From Cloacibacterium caeni (lineage in GTDB: Bacteria; Bacteroidota; Bacteroidia; Flavobacteriales; Weeksellaceae), in NCBI RefSeq assembly GCF_907163105.1, contig NZ_OU015321.1:620001-684000 (forward strand): a stretch of 64,000 nt of DNA, in the 5' to 3' direction. Positions 52,033 through 60,350 of this stretch are shown here, in pieces; positions within the stretch are counted from its first letter, which is position 1; each line of letters starts with the position of its first letter. A model generated the notes under the pieces. The model was not told where the DNA came from. It did no database searches and saw only the letters and a program-made list of their open reading frames with translations. A program made the translations under genes and the position numbers.

Positions 52033-53514
52033 TTAATGATCTATTCTGTATTTAATGTTCGGAGCTTCGTTGTGCGTCATTTTTTTGATGACGTTGCTCA
52101 TCCAAAACAAGGCAATGGCGGAAACTATGAATACAAAAATCCACGAACTGGTCCATAAACCAGAGTAATCGAGCAAATAACCAAATAAGATGGGACCTAT
52201 AAATCCGCCCAATCCACCTATCAATCCTACCATTCCACCTACAACACCTACTTCATTCGGAAAATATTCGGGTATATGTTTATACACTGCTGCTTTGCCA
52301 ATCCCCCACATAATACCTATTAATATAACTAAAATTGAAAAAACAGTAATGTGAGCTTCAAATTTGATAAGTGTGTTTCCTTTTGCTAAAAGTTCTTTCT
52401 TTTTTACTGTTTGGTTTTGTTTTACTACCACTTCTTGCCAAGAAAATGATTTGGGTAAAACGGATACTTTTTCAGGAATTTCGGGCTTGGTTTTTATCGA
52501 AATATCTTCGTTATTCAAAGCAATTTTTTCATTAGAAATGGCTGTTATTGTTCCTTTTTTCTTGGCAACAATTCCTTTTCCAGGCGTTAAAATTTCCATT
52601 TTCGGGAGCATTAATAAACCACTAATGATTAGGGAAGAGTATAATACCCAATACATTACTTTTCTTGCTCCAAATTTATCTGATAAAAATCCCCCCAACG
52701 CTCGTATTACACCACTGGGTAAGCTAAATGCTGAAGCAAGCATCCCTCCTAAAACTAAAGAAGTTTTATATACATTTACATAGTATGGTAAAAGCCATTG
52801 CGAAAAAGCTACAAATAAGCCAAATACTAAAAAATAATACAATCCAAAACGCCACACTCGTATGTTTTTTAATGGCTTTAATAATCCGCCAATCGTTTTG
52901 ACTTGTGTCTCTGGTTTTTTATTCTTGACGAAAAACATAAAAACAAAACCTATGATTAAAAGAGTAATTCCGTAGAAAATAGGTAACATTCTCCAGCCGT
53001 TTTCGGGGTTGTCTTCCGAAAGATAATTGAGCAAACTTGGAGCTAATAAAGTAGTGATGGCAGCTCCTGCATTGCCCATTCCGAAAATTCCTAACGCTCG
53101 TCCTTGCCAATTTTGAGGATACCAAACTGATGTAAAAGCAATACCTACCGCAAAACTTGTCCCCACCATACCGAACAATGCACTTAATGAAAAATATAAC
53201 CAATAAGAATCTACATAATACAATAAAAAGTAAGGAATACTACAAAGGATAAGTAATGTGGTGAATACTTTTTGCCCACCATATTTATCAGTTAGTAAGC
53301 CCAAAGGCAATCTCATAATCGAACCTGATAAAATAGGAATTCCGAGTAGCCAACCTGTTTCTACTACACTCCAGTTATAAATGCCATTATCTGTAAGATA
53401 GGTTACTAAAACACCGTTCATTGTCCAAGCGGCAAAACAAATGGTAAATGCAAGTGTATTAAGAAATAAAACTTTATGTGAAATTAATAAAGAATTAGTG
53501 AGATGTGTATTCAT
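52033..53514 (-). CDS. Nitrate/nitrite transporter, NNP (NarK) family, with TM9-TM10 insert
   Basis: 493 residues. The NNP signature GIFGMGNAGAAITTLLAPS is in TM5, and IMRLPLG in TM2 holds the conserved Arg. The second signature (GGMVGLIGGLGGFIG) is in the C half. Residues about 306-388 form a hydrophilic insert in the predicted periplasmic loop between TM9 and TM10. It has alternating short strands (GKGIVAKKKGTITAI, VVVKQNQTVKKKELLAKGN) that recall a biotinyl/lipoyl-like barrel-sandwich fold. First gene of the minus-strand nitrate arm. Confidence 0.87.
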   Translation of the reverse strand: MNTHLTNSLLISHKVLFLNTLAFTICFAAWTMNGVLVTYLTDNGIYNWSVVETGWLLGIPILSGSIMRLPLGLLTDKYGGQKVFTTLLILCSIPYFLLYYVDSYWLYFSLSALFGMVGTSFAVGIAFTSVWYPQNWQGRALGIFGMGNAGAAITTLLAPSLLNYLSEDNPENGWRMLPIFYGITLLIIGFVFMFFVKNKKPETQVKTIGGLLKPLKNIRVWRFGLYYFLVFGLFVAFSQWLLPYYVNVYKTSLVLGGMLASAFSLPSGVIRALGGFLSDKFGARKVMYWVLYSSLIISGLLMLPKMEILTPGKGIVAKKKGTITAISNEKIALNNEDISIKTKPEIPEKVSVLPKSFSWQEVVVKQNQTVKKKELLAKGNTLIKFEAHITVFSILVILIGIMWGIGKAAVYKHIPEYFPNEVGVVGGMVGLIGGLGGFIGPILFGYLLDYSGLWTSSWIFVFIVSAIALFWMSNVIKKMTHNEAPNIKYRIDH

Positions 53515-53575
53515 TGATTTTATTTTGAATCATTCTAAATTATATACAATTTTAATATAAGAACTTAAATGTTAA

Positions 53576-54551
53576 ACTCGTAGTGCATTATTAAACGAGA
53601 TTTATTTTTAGATTGTTTATGTTCCTATCAAATACAAATTTATTCAAAAATTGAATAGTAGTAAGCGTTGTAATTTTAGCCAAAATTCTTGTCTTAAAAC
53701 CTTCAAAAGTTTTGGCATAATTTCTTCTAATCATAAATTGGTCGCATAGTTGAGAGAATAATGTTTCAATTCTTTTCCGATATTTTTTGAACTGATAAAA
53801 CTGTGGCTTGTAGTCTTTTTGATTTTTTCTTTTCGGAGTTTCTAACTCTATATTTACTTCATTAAATAAATCTAACTGAATGGTTTGAGATAAATAACCT
53901 TTGTCTCCAAGCAACACACAATCAGACATTTGAAGCTTTATATCTTGCAAGTAATGAATGTCGTGAACAGATGCGGGAGAAATATCAAAACTCTGAAAAA
54001 CACTAGAAATTAAACAAACTGCATGTAGTTTATACCCATAAAAATGCAGATTCTGCGAAGCACAAAACCCTTTGTTTGGATATGCATAATCTACATCTTT
54101 GCAGATTTTGCTCCTAAAAGAACGCGATATTTTGCAAACTTCCAAAGGCATACTGTCCACTATAAAATAGTTTTCAGATTCATTTAATTTATCCACCATT
54201 TTCATTCTTATTTCTTCTATAAAGGGAAATAGTTTTCGCTTCCTTCTGTTGTAAACACTTCTTTCAATATTTGGCCCAATCTCAAAACCTTTTATCTCTC
54301 TAAAGAGTTGATGTTCAGAATCAATAGACTTAAATTCTGCTAAAATTACTAGGCTAATCAACTCTATGTCAGACAGTTTCGGTTTTATCGGCTTGAAATA
54401 AAAATCTTCAATTCCTGAAATTTCTCTTAAATTATTTAAAATTAAATTGTAATTTGCTTCAAGGTTGCTCATAATTGTATTTGATTGATAGTCAATGCAA
54501 TATACTAATTTTTAGTAACTTGGGCAACCTTTTTTATAATGCACTACGGGT
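53576..54551 (-). mobile_element. Intact IS982-family insertion sequence
   Basis: 976 bp. Ends ACTCGTAGTGCATTAT (left) and, inverted, ACCCGTAGTGCATTAT (right) match over about 20 bases with two differences. A perfect 7-bp target duplication ATGTTAA flanks it (53569-53575 and 54552-54558). It encodes one complete transposase. It was inserted between the divergent narK-like arm and the reductase arm of the nitrate island, so the two arms' control regions are now separated. Confidence 0.93.
53591..54472 (-). CDS. IS982-family transposase
   Basis: 293 residues, DDE transposase of the IS982 family (DUF772-like N-terminus, LVILAEFKSIDSEHQLFREI). The likely catalytic residues are D106 (FIVDSMPL), D190 (LLGDKGYLS) and E236 (YRKRIETLFSQL). 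The C-terminal RKRIETLFSQLCDQF box is typical. Complete and without frameshift, so probably active. Confidence 0.93.
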   Translation of the reverse strand: MSNLEANYNLILNNLREISGIEDFYFKPIKPKLSDIELISLVILAEFKSIDSEHQLFREIKGFEIGPNIERSVYNRRKRKLFPFIEEIRMKMVDKLNESENYFIVDSMPLEVCKISRSFRSKICKDVDYAYPNKGFCASQNLHFYGYKLHAVCLISSVFQSFDISPASVHDIHYLQDIKLQMSDCVLLGDKGYLSQTIQLDLFNEVNIELETPKRKNQKDYKPQFYQFKKYRKRIETLFSQLCDQFMIRRNYAKTFEGFKTRILAKITTLTTIQFLNKFVFDRNINNLKINLV

Positions 54552-54589
54552 ATGTTAAGTATTTTAATTAATTTAAAATTGCAAATTTA

Positions 54590-54622
54590 TAAAATAAGAT
54601 AAGACCTTGGTGTCTTATTTTA
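54590..54622. promoter_or_regulatory. Candidate operator upstream of the nitrate reductase arm
   Basis: Two nested inverted repeats: TAAAATAAGA / TCTTATTTTA (54590-54599, 54613-54622) and ATAAGAC / GTCTTAT with a 6-base spacer (54599-54605, 54612-54618). It lies 10 bases before a TAAATTTG -7 box (54633-54640). A dimeric regulator such as the Rrf2 protein at 48345 could bind here, covering the -33 region. Confidence 0.5.
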
Positions 54623-54632
54623 TATTTTTTTG

Positions 54633-54640
54633 TAAATTTG
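54633..54640 (+). promoter_or_regulatory. Putative -7 box of the nitrate reductase arm
   Basis: TAAATTTG, 32 bases before the ATG at 54673. The only upstream TTG (54607-54609) is 23 bases away, longer than the usual 19, as might be expected for an activated or repressed promoter. Confidence 0.5.
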
Positions 54641-54672
54641 CGATATAAAACATCATAAATCTTTATAATAAC

Positions 54673-55737
54673 ATGATTAAAGTATTTGATATCAGAGCAT
54701 TATTTGCAGCTACTTTTGTAACATTATTAACACTTTTACTTATAATGATAGGTTCAAGAAGTTTACAAAACTTTGATGCAGCACTAGTAGCTTATCTTTT
54801 TGGTACCCTATTTGCTATTTTTGGTATTGCCTATCGTTATAGTGTTTGGATACAAAGACCCCCCACTAAAATCTATTTTAAAAGAAGTTTAACAACTTTG
54901 TTTTCTAAAGAATTTATCCATTTTTCGTGGTTTACTATTCAAGATTTTTTCAAGAATATTGTTTTTCAAAATTTCATCCTCAAAAGAGGAAAGAAAAAAG
55001 GAATTGCCCACTTAATGATGGCAATCGGTTGTACCATGGCTTTTGCAATTACTATTCCGCTTACTTTTGGCTGGATTCATTTTACATTGGTACCAGAAAC
55101 TGGTTTAAATCCTAATGTAGAAGATATTTACACCGCACACTTTTTCGGTTTTGAAGTTTTTAATTTTCCAATTAAATCCATTGTTGGTTTTTTTACTTTT
55201 GGAGCACTCAACTGGTGTTCAGTTTTGGTTATAATTGGTGCGACCTATTTTCTACAAAAAAGATTAAAAGACCCAGGCCTTATAGCTACACAAACTTTTG
55301 AAGGTGATATTCTACCTTTATTATTGTTAATACTTGTCTCGCTTACAGGATTAGGACTTACTTTGGATTATGAATTTATGCACGGCAAAGCTTACGAATT
55401 TATTGCTGTTACTCACGCTTTTTTTGTTATTATTTTTCTTATTTGGATGCCTTTTGGGAAATTTTTTCACATTATACAAAGACCTGCACAGATTGGCGCT
55501 CATATCTATAAAGAAGTTGGTAAAAAAAAAGGAATGCAAATTTGCAAACAAACAGGTATTGAATATACCACTCAGTTGCATGTATCCGATTTAAAAGACA
55601 TTACCAAAGCGCTAGGCTTCAACTTGGATGATGAAGAAGGAAATTCTTTGTTAGATTATAGCCCAGAGGGTAAAAGAGACTTACTCGCAATTGCTCATCT
55701 TAATGCTAGAAAAGAATCAGGAAAATTTTTTGGATAA
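54673..55737 (+). CDS. Membrane cytochrome b-like subunit (NarI-like) of the nitrate reductase
   Basis: 354 residues with about six hydrophobic segments. Histidines lie within or next to helices (HFSWFTIQ, AHLMMAIGCTMAF, TAHFFGF, EFMHGKAYEF, VTHAFFVIIFLIWMPFGKFFHII), a pattern like NarI/DsrM-type dihaem b cytochromes that oxidise quinol. A soluble C-terminal tail (~70 residues) follows. It starts the plus-strand nitrate arm, 33 bases before the molybdoenzyme gene. Haem ligation and quinol oxidation are inferred. Confidence 0.7.
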   Translation: MIKVFDIRALFAATFVTLLTLLLIMIGSRSLQNFDAALVAYLFGTLFAIFGIAYRYSVWIQRPPTKIYFKRSLTTLFSKEFIHFSWFTIQDFFKNIVFQNFILKRGKKKGIAHLMMAIGCTMAFAITIPLTFGWIHFTLVPETGLNPNVEDIYTAHFFGFEVFNFPIKSIVGFFTFGALNWCSVLVIIGATYFLQKRLKDPGLIATQTFEGDILPLLLLILVSLTGLGLTLDYEFMHGKAYEFIAVTHAFFVIIFLIWMPFGKFFHIIQRPAQIGAHIYKEVGKKKGMQICKQTGIEYTTQLHVSDLKDITKALGFNLDDEEGNSLLDYSPEGKRDLLAIAHLNARKESGKFFG

Positions 55738-55770
55738 TCAGATTAATTCATAAAAAATTAAATAAAAATT

Positions 55771-57987
55771 ATGGCAAAATTACCTATAGATGCCGAAAAA
55801 ATAATTGCTCAATATGGCCCTTCTCTACATATGCCAAATAAGGAGGCAATACCCGGAAGAGATGAGCCAGATAGCATAATTGAAACTCACTGTTGTTTCT
55901 GTGGTATGCAGTGCGGAATAAAATTATTGGCAAAAAACAACAAAGTTGTGGGTTTTGAACCTTGGATGGAATTTCCCTTTAATGAAGGAAGACTTTGTCC
56001 GAAGGGGGTTTTGAGATACATGCAAAACAACCACGAAGACCGTTTGACTGCTCCAATTCTAAATAAACCGGGAGTTGGTTTTGTGCCTATTTCTTGGGAT
56101 GAAGCCATGGATTCTACCATTTCTGAAATTAAAAGAATACAATCACAATATGGTAACGATGCTTTTGCCATGTTATCGGGAGTTTCTCTTAGCAACGAAA
56201 AATCATATATGGTTGGTAAATTTGCTAGAACAGCTCTCAAAACTAAAAATTTAGATTATAATGGTCGCCTTTGTATGGTTTCGGCAGGTGCTGGTAACAA
56301 AAAGGCCTTCGGATTAGATCGAACATCCAATAATTATCAGGATTTAGAAAAAGCAGAAGTCATTATTGTCACAGGAGCCAATGTTTCTGAAACCTTTCCA
56401 ACACTAACGCATTGGATTTGGAAAGCACGTGATAATGGCGCAAAACTCATTGTGGTTGACCCTCGAATGATTCCTTTGGCAAGAACTGCCGATCTTCATT
56501 TAGACATTCGCCCCGGTACCGATTCGGCTCTTTTTGGTGCCATTCTCAATTATATGGTGCAACATGATATGCTTGACCATGATTTTATCGACAATCATAC
56601 CTCGGGTTTTGAAGCAGCTAAAGAAGCTGTAAAAGAGTATTCCTTAGAATGGGCCGAAGAAATTACGGGAACCAAGAAAGAAAAAATAGAAGAAGCCGCA
56701 AAACTTTGGGGCAAAGCTGCTACTTCATTTTTGCTTCACGCAAGAGGAATTGAGCACCACACAAAAGGTGTTGAAAATGTTTTGAGTTGCATCAACATTG
56801 TGCTGGCTTCAGGAAGAATTGGCCGACCTTATTGCGGTTACGGAACCATTACAGGCCAAGGTAACGGACAAGGAGGAAGAGAACATGGTCACAAATGTGA
56901 TCAACTTCCTGGCAATAGAGACATAGAAAATCCAGAACACAGAAAATATATTTCGCAAGTTTGGGGCATTGAAGAATCAGAATTGCCAGGCAAAGGACTT
57001 TCGGCCTATGAGATTATTGAAGCCATTCATCGCGGAGAAATAAAAGGACTAATTTCTATTTGTTTCAATCCTTTGGTGTCTTTGCCTAACAGTAATTATG
57101 TTCGTGAAGCATTAGAAAAATTAGAATTTTATGTGGGTATCGATTTCTTTTTGAGTGAAACTTTAAGACATGCCAATATTGTTTTACCCGGTTCTTTGCA
57201 CGAAGAAGAAGAGGGTACAGTAACTACCGCAGAAGGTCGAGTGGTTCGCATTAGAAAAGCTGTTGATCCACCAAAAGGAGCCAAAACAGATACCGAGATT
57301 TTATTGGAAATTGCCAGACGATTGGGAGCTGCAGATAAATTTTCGTATGAAAATAGTGAAGCTATCTTTAACGAATTGCGTGTGGCTTCAAAAGGAGGTA
57401 CCGCAGATTATTACGGAATCACTTATGATAAAATCGAAAAAAATATGGGTGTTTTTTGGCCTTGTCCCGATTTAGATCATCCCGGAACACCTAGACTTTG
57501 GGAGGATAAAAAATTTAAAACTCCAGATGGAAAAGCTCATTTCAATGCCGTGAAATATCACGAAAGCGGAGACCCAATTGATGAGGAATACCCAATTATT
57601 TTAACAACAGGACGTGTGGTTTCTCAATATTTGAGCGGTTCACAGACTCGTAGAATAGGAAAATTAGTTCATCAATTTGCTCAACCTCTTTTAGAAATTC
57701 ATCCTAAATTGGCCACTCAATACGGCATTAATCAAAACGAAGAAGTTATAGTTAAAACCAAAAGAGGAGAGGCGAAATTTCCAGCAAATATTGTAGAAAC
57801 GATAAGAGAAGACACTGTTTTCCTACCCTATCATTGGCCTGGAAAAAAGTCTGCTAACCAATTAACCAGCGGACATCTTGACCCAATTTCTAAAATTCCT
57901 GAATTTAAAGTAAGTGCTTGTTCATTACAACCTACAGGGAAAATAGTGGAAGTAAATAAATTTTCAGAAGCTTATAAAAGTTCATAA
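55771..57987 (+). CDS. Molybdopterin (bis-PGD) nitrate reductase catalytic subunit, Nap/Nas type
   Basis: 738 residues. The N-terminal [4Fe-4S] motif is C41-x2-C44-x3-C48-x27-C76 (CCFCGMQCG ... RLCPKG). The molybdenum ligand is probably Cys168 (NGRLCMVSAGAG), as in NapA/NasA, not the Asp of NarG. The C-terminal MGD-binding domain begins LTTGRVVSQYLSGSQTR. There is no twin-arginine signal, so the enzyme is cytoplasmic. Nitrate is the likely substrate given the adjacent NarK-like transporters, but formate-dehydrogenase-like relatives exist. Confidence 0.85.
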   Translation: MAKLPIDAEKIIAQYGPSLHMPNKEAIPGRDEPDSIIETHCCFCGMQCGIKLLAKNNKVVGFEPWMEFPFNEGRLCPKGVLRYMQNNHEDRLTAPILNKPGVGFVPISWDEAMDSTISEIKRIQSQYGNDAFAMLSGVSLSNEKSYMVGKFARTALKTKNLDYNGRLCMVSAGAGNKKAFGLDRTSNNYQDLEKAEVIIVTGANVSETFPTLTHWIWKARDNGAKLIVVDPRMIPLARTADLHLDIRPGTDSALFGAILNYMVQHDMLDHDFIDNHTSGFEAAKEAVKEYSLEWAEEITGTKKEKIEEAAKLWGKAATSFLLHARGIEHHTKGVENVLSCINIVLASGRIGRPYCGYGTITGQGNGQGGREHGHKCDQLPGNRDIENPEHRKYISQVWGIEESELPGKGLSAYEIIEAIHRGEIKGLISICFNPLVSLPNSNYVREALEKLEFYVGIDFFLSETLRHANIVLPGSLHEEEEGTVTTAEGRVVRIRKAVDPPKGAKTDTEILLEIARRLGAADKFSYENSEAIFNELRVASKGGTADYYGITYDKIEKNMGVFWPCPDLDHPGTPRLWEDKKFKTPDGKAHFNAVKYHESGDPIDEEYPIILTTGRVVSQYLSGSQTRRIGKLVHQFAQPLLEIHPKLATQYGINQNEEVIVKTKRGEAKFPANIVETIREDTVFLPYHWPGKKSANQLTSGHLDPISKIPEFKVSACSLQPTGKIVEVNKFSEAYKSS

Positions 57988-57990
57988 AAT

Positions 57991-58557
57991 ATGTCTCAAT
58001 ATTATAAATTACAAGAAGAGTTTTTTGTAGATATGCAGCGATGTATCGGTTGTAAATCCTGCGAAGCCGCTTGTGCAGAATGCGAAACCAATGGCGAAGA
58101 ACCAATGATTCATGTCAATTATGTAAATAGAGCCGAAACCATACAAACCACCGTACAAGTGTGTATGCACTGCGAAGACCCTGTTTGTGCCAATGTTTGC
58201 CCTGCAGATGCGATTACCAAAGATGAATTCGGAATTGTGCATACTGCCAATACTTCTCGGTGTATTGGATGCTCTAATTGCGTGATGGCTTGTCCGTTTG
58301 GTGTTCCAAAAAAAATGGAACAATATGACCTAATGATGAAATGTAATATGTGCTACGACAGAACTAGTATTGGCAAAAAACCAATGTGTGCAACGGTTTG
58401 CCCTAGTGGAGCTTTGTTTTATGGTACCAAAGAAGAAATGGAAAAAATGAGGCCTAATTCTACGCCTGTTAATCGATTTATTTTCGGGATGGAAACCGTA
58501 AAAACAAAAGTGAACATTATGATGCCAAAAGGAAGCACAGAACTAAAAATATTTTAA
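57991..58557 (+). CDS. 4Fe-4S ferredoxin-type electron-transfer subunit (NrfC/DmsB-like)
   Basis: 188 residues with four cysteine groups: [35 protein letters not shown] and CNMC...CATVC. These would hold up to four [4Fe-4S] clusters as in DmsB/NrfC/NarH-like subunits. There is no export signal, matching the cytoplasmic molybdoenzyme 3 bases upstream. It probably passes electrons from the membrane subunit to the catalytic subunit. Confidence 0.88.
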   Translation: MSQYYKLQEEFFVDMQRCIGCKSCEAACAECETNGEEPMIHVNYVNRAETIQTTVQVCMHCEDPVCANVCPADAITKDEFGIVHTANTSRCIGCSNCVMACPFGVPKKMEQYDLMMKCNMCYDRTSIGKKPMCATVCPSGALFYGTKEEMEKMRPNSTPVNRFIFGMETVKTKVNIMMPKGSTELKIF

Positions 58558-58593
58558 TTTTTAAACAATTTTTTAAACTATCAATTCTTAATA

Positions 58594-59094
58594 ATGGAAA
58601 ACGAAGATAAACATTGGAAGCAAGATTTTCCTATAAATAGAGGTGAAGCCATCCAAGTAAGCCGAAGAGATTTTGCAAAATTACTGGCAGTAGTTTCAGG
58701 AGGAATGGTTTTAGGAAACGGAATTATTGCTGCAAAAACATTTTTTTCTGATGATAAAACAATAGGGGAAAAACAAAAAATTTGCGCCAAAAATGATATT
58801 CCGGTAGGCGGAACTAAGTCTTTTGTGCTAAAAAATGACTCCGTTCCTTATATTTTAATACATACCGAAGAAGGCGAATTTTATGCTTATGAACAAAAAT
58901 GCACACATCTTTCTTGTGCTGTGTATTACAAACCAGGTACTTTGAAAATAGAATGCCCTTGTCATAACGGTTGGTTTGATGTAAAAACTGGTGAAGTATT
59001 GCAAGGACCACCACCAAGACCTTTAAAAAAATTAGTGGTTACTTTGCAAGGAGACGATATTTTTGTACAACATCCTAAAACAGAAAACGTATGA
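58594..59094 (+). CDS. Rieske [2Fe-2S] protein with twin-arginine signal
   Basis: 166 residues. Signal/anchor QVSRRDFAKLLAVVSGG (twin Arg 24-25) precedes a Rieske domain with C103-x-H105 and C121-x2-H124 (KCTHLSC ... CPCHNGW). Both disulphide Cys (108 and 123) are present, as in high-potential quinol-oxidising Rieske proteins. It should face the periplasm. Presence in a nitrate reductase operon suggests a quinol-oxidising module with the cytochrome b-like protein. Confidence 0.87.
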   Translation: MENEDKHWKQDFPINRGEAIQVSRRDFAKLLAVVSGGMVLGNGIIAAKTFFSDDKTIGEKQKICAKNDIPVGGTKSFVLKNDSVPYILIHTEEGEFYAYEQKCTHLSCAVYYKPGTLKIECPCHNGWFDVKTGEVLQGPPPRPLKKLVVTLQGDDIFVQHPKTENV

Positions 59095-59330
59095 GTAATT
59101 TCAGAACTGGGCAAGAAAATGCACATCCGCAGAAAAAAAGCATGATTATGTCTACCCTTATTGTAGTGCTTTTAGCGAATTTACTGATTCAGATTTGGTT
59201 ACTTTACACCGCTTTAAACAATGCCTTAGATGGGCATCAAGAAGTAGCTTACAGTACTTTTATTGCTTCATTGGTTTTATTTTTGGCAGGTACTATTTGG
59301 CTGTATTTTTTACCTAAAAATGTAAAATAA
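59091..59330 (+). CDS. Small two-helix membrane protein of the nitrate reductase operon
   Basis: 79 residues, overlapping the Rieske gene by 4 bases (ATGA), so translationally coupled. Two hydrophobic helices (about 18-40 and 53-74) with a short loop HQEVAY. I recall small proteins of this kind (possibly DUF6755) beside Bacteroidota nitrate genes but cannot confirm. Probably a structural or assembly subunit of the membrane complex. Confidence 0.65.
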   Translation: MSNFRTGQENAHPQKKSMIMSTLIVVLLANLLIQIWLLYTALNNALDGHQEVAYSTFIASLVLFLAGTIWLYFLPKNVK

Positions 59331-59333
59331 TCA

Positions 59334-60311
59334 ATGTTGAAAGATAGGTACAATAGAATACACGATTACTTGCGATTATCCATTACCGATAATTGCAACT
59401 TCCGCTGTTCCTATTGTATGCCTGATGAAAAAATGAGTTTTCTGAAACAAAAACTTTTAATGTCTCCCGAAGAAATTTTTGACATTTCAAAAATTTTTGT
59501 ACAGTTGGGCGTTAATAAAATACGATTGACTGGTGGCGAACCTTTGGTAAGAAAAGATTTTGGCGAAATTATCTCAAAACTATCTTTATTACCCATCAAA
59601 ATAGGCATTACAACCAATGGTTTACTAATTGATAACTATTTGGAGGAACTCAAAAAAGCAGATATTTCTTCCATTAATATCAGTTTAGATACGCTAAATG
59701 ACCAAAAATTTAAAACCATTACACAACGCAATCACTTTGCTAAAGTTTGGGAAAACATCCAACGCTGTATGCAAGAAAACATACACGTAAAACTGAATAT
59801 GGTAGTGATAAAGGGCGTTAATGATGATGAAATTATTGATTTTGTAAATCTTACCAAAGATCTTCCTATTCATATTAGACTAATAGAATTTATGCCCTTT
59901 GACCAGAATAATTGGAATAAAGAAAAAGTCTTGAGCAATAAAATTGCTTTACAGAAAATAAGTGAACAATTTTCTTTATTCAAATTGAAAGACGATAAAA
60001 ACGATACCGATAAAAAATTTGGAATTTTCGGGCATTCTGGTACGATAAGTTTTATTTCTACGCTTTCTGATTCGTTTTGTAGCACCTGCAACCGAATGAG
60101 AATAACTGCAGATGGTAAAATGAAAAATTGCCTCTTCGGAAAAGATGAATTAGACCTTATTTCCGCTTTTAGAAAAGGAGAAAACATCATTCCCATCATC
60201 AAAAAATCAATTTTCTTAAAACATCAAAAATTAGGAGGACAATTCGACGATTACAAAAACATACAACCCCATAATTTAGAAAATCGGAGCATGATAAAAA
60301 TTGGTGGGTAA
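59334..60311 (+). CDS. moaA: GTP 3',8-cyclase MoaA
   Basis: 325 residues. Radical SAM motif C-x3-C-x2-C (NCNFRCSYCMPD) and the C-terminal cluster cysteines (FCSTCNRMRITADGKMKNC) are present. The conserved C-terminal Gly-Gly (IKIGG) needed for activity is intact. First step of molybdenum cofactor synthesis. It lies 3 bases after the small membrane protein, so cofactor genes are in the reductase operon. moaC is not in the window. Confidence 0.95.
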   Translation: MLKDRYNRIHDYLRLSITDNCNFRCSYCMPDEKMSFLKQKLLMSPEEIFDISKIFVQLGVNKIRLTGGEPLVRKDFGEIISKLSLLPIKIGITTNGLLIDNYLEELKKADISSINISLDTLNDQKFKTITQRNHFAKVWENIQRCMQENIHVKLNMVVIKGVNDDEIIDFVNLTKDLPIHIRLIEFMPFDQNNWNKEKVLSNKIALQKISEQFSLFKLKDDKNDTDKKFGIFGHSGTISFISTLSDSFCSTCNRMRITADGKMKNCLFGKDELDLISAFRKGENIIPIIKKSIFLKHQKLGGQFDDYKNIQPHNLENRSMIKIGG

Positions 60312-60350
60312 AAAGCATTTAACAAATTTTCTAAAATATTCAAAATTTTC

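Noticed and set aside
16747-54551. Composite transposon bounded by the two IS elements
   Set aside because: They belong to different families, each has its own target duplication, and housekeeping genes lie between them.
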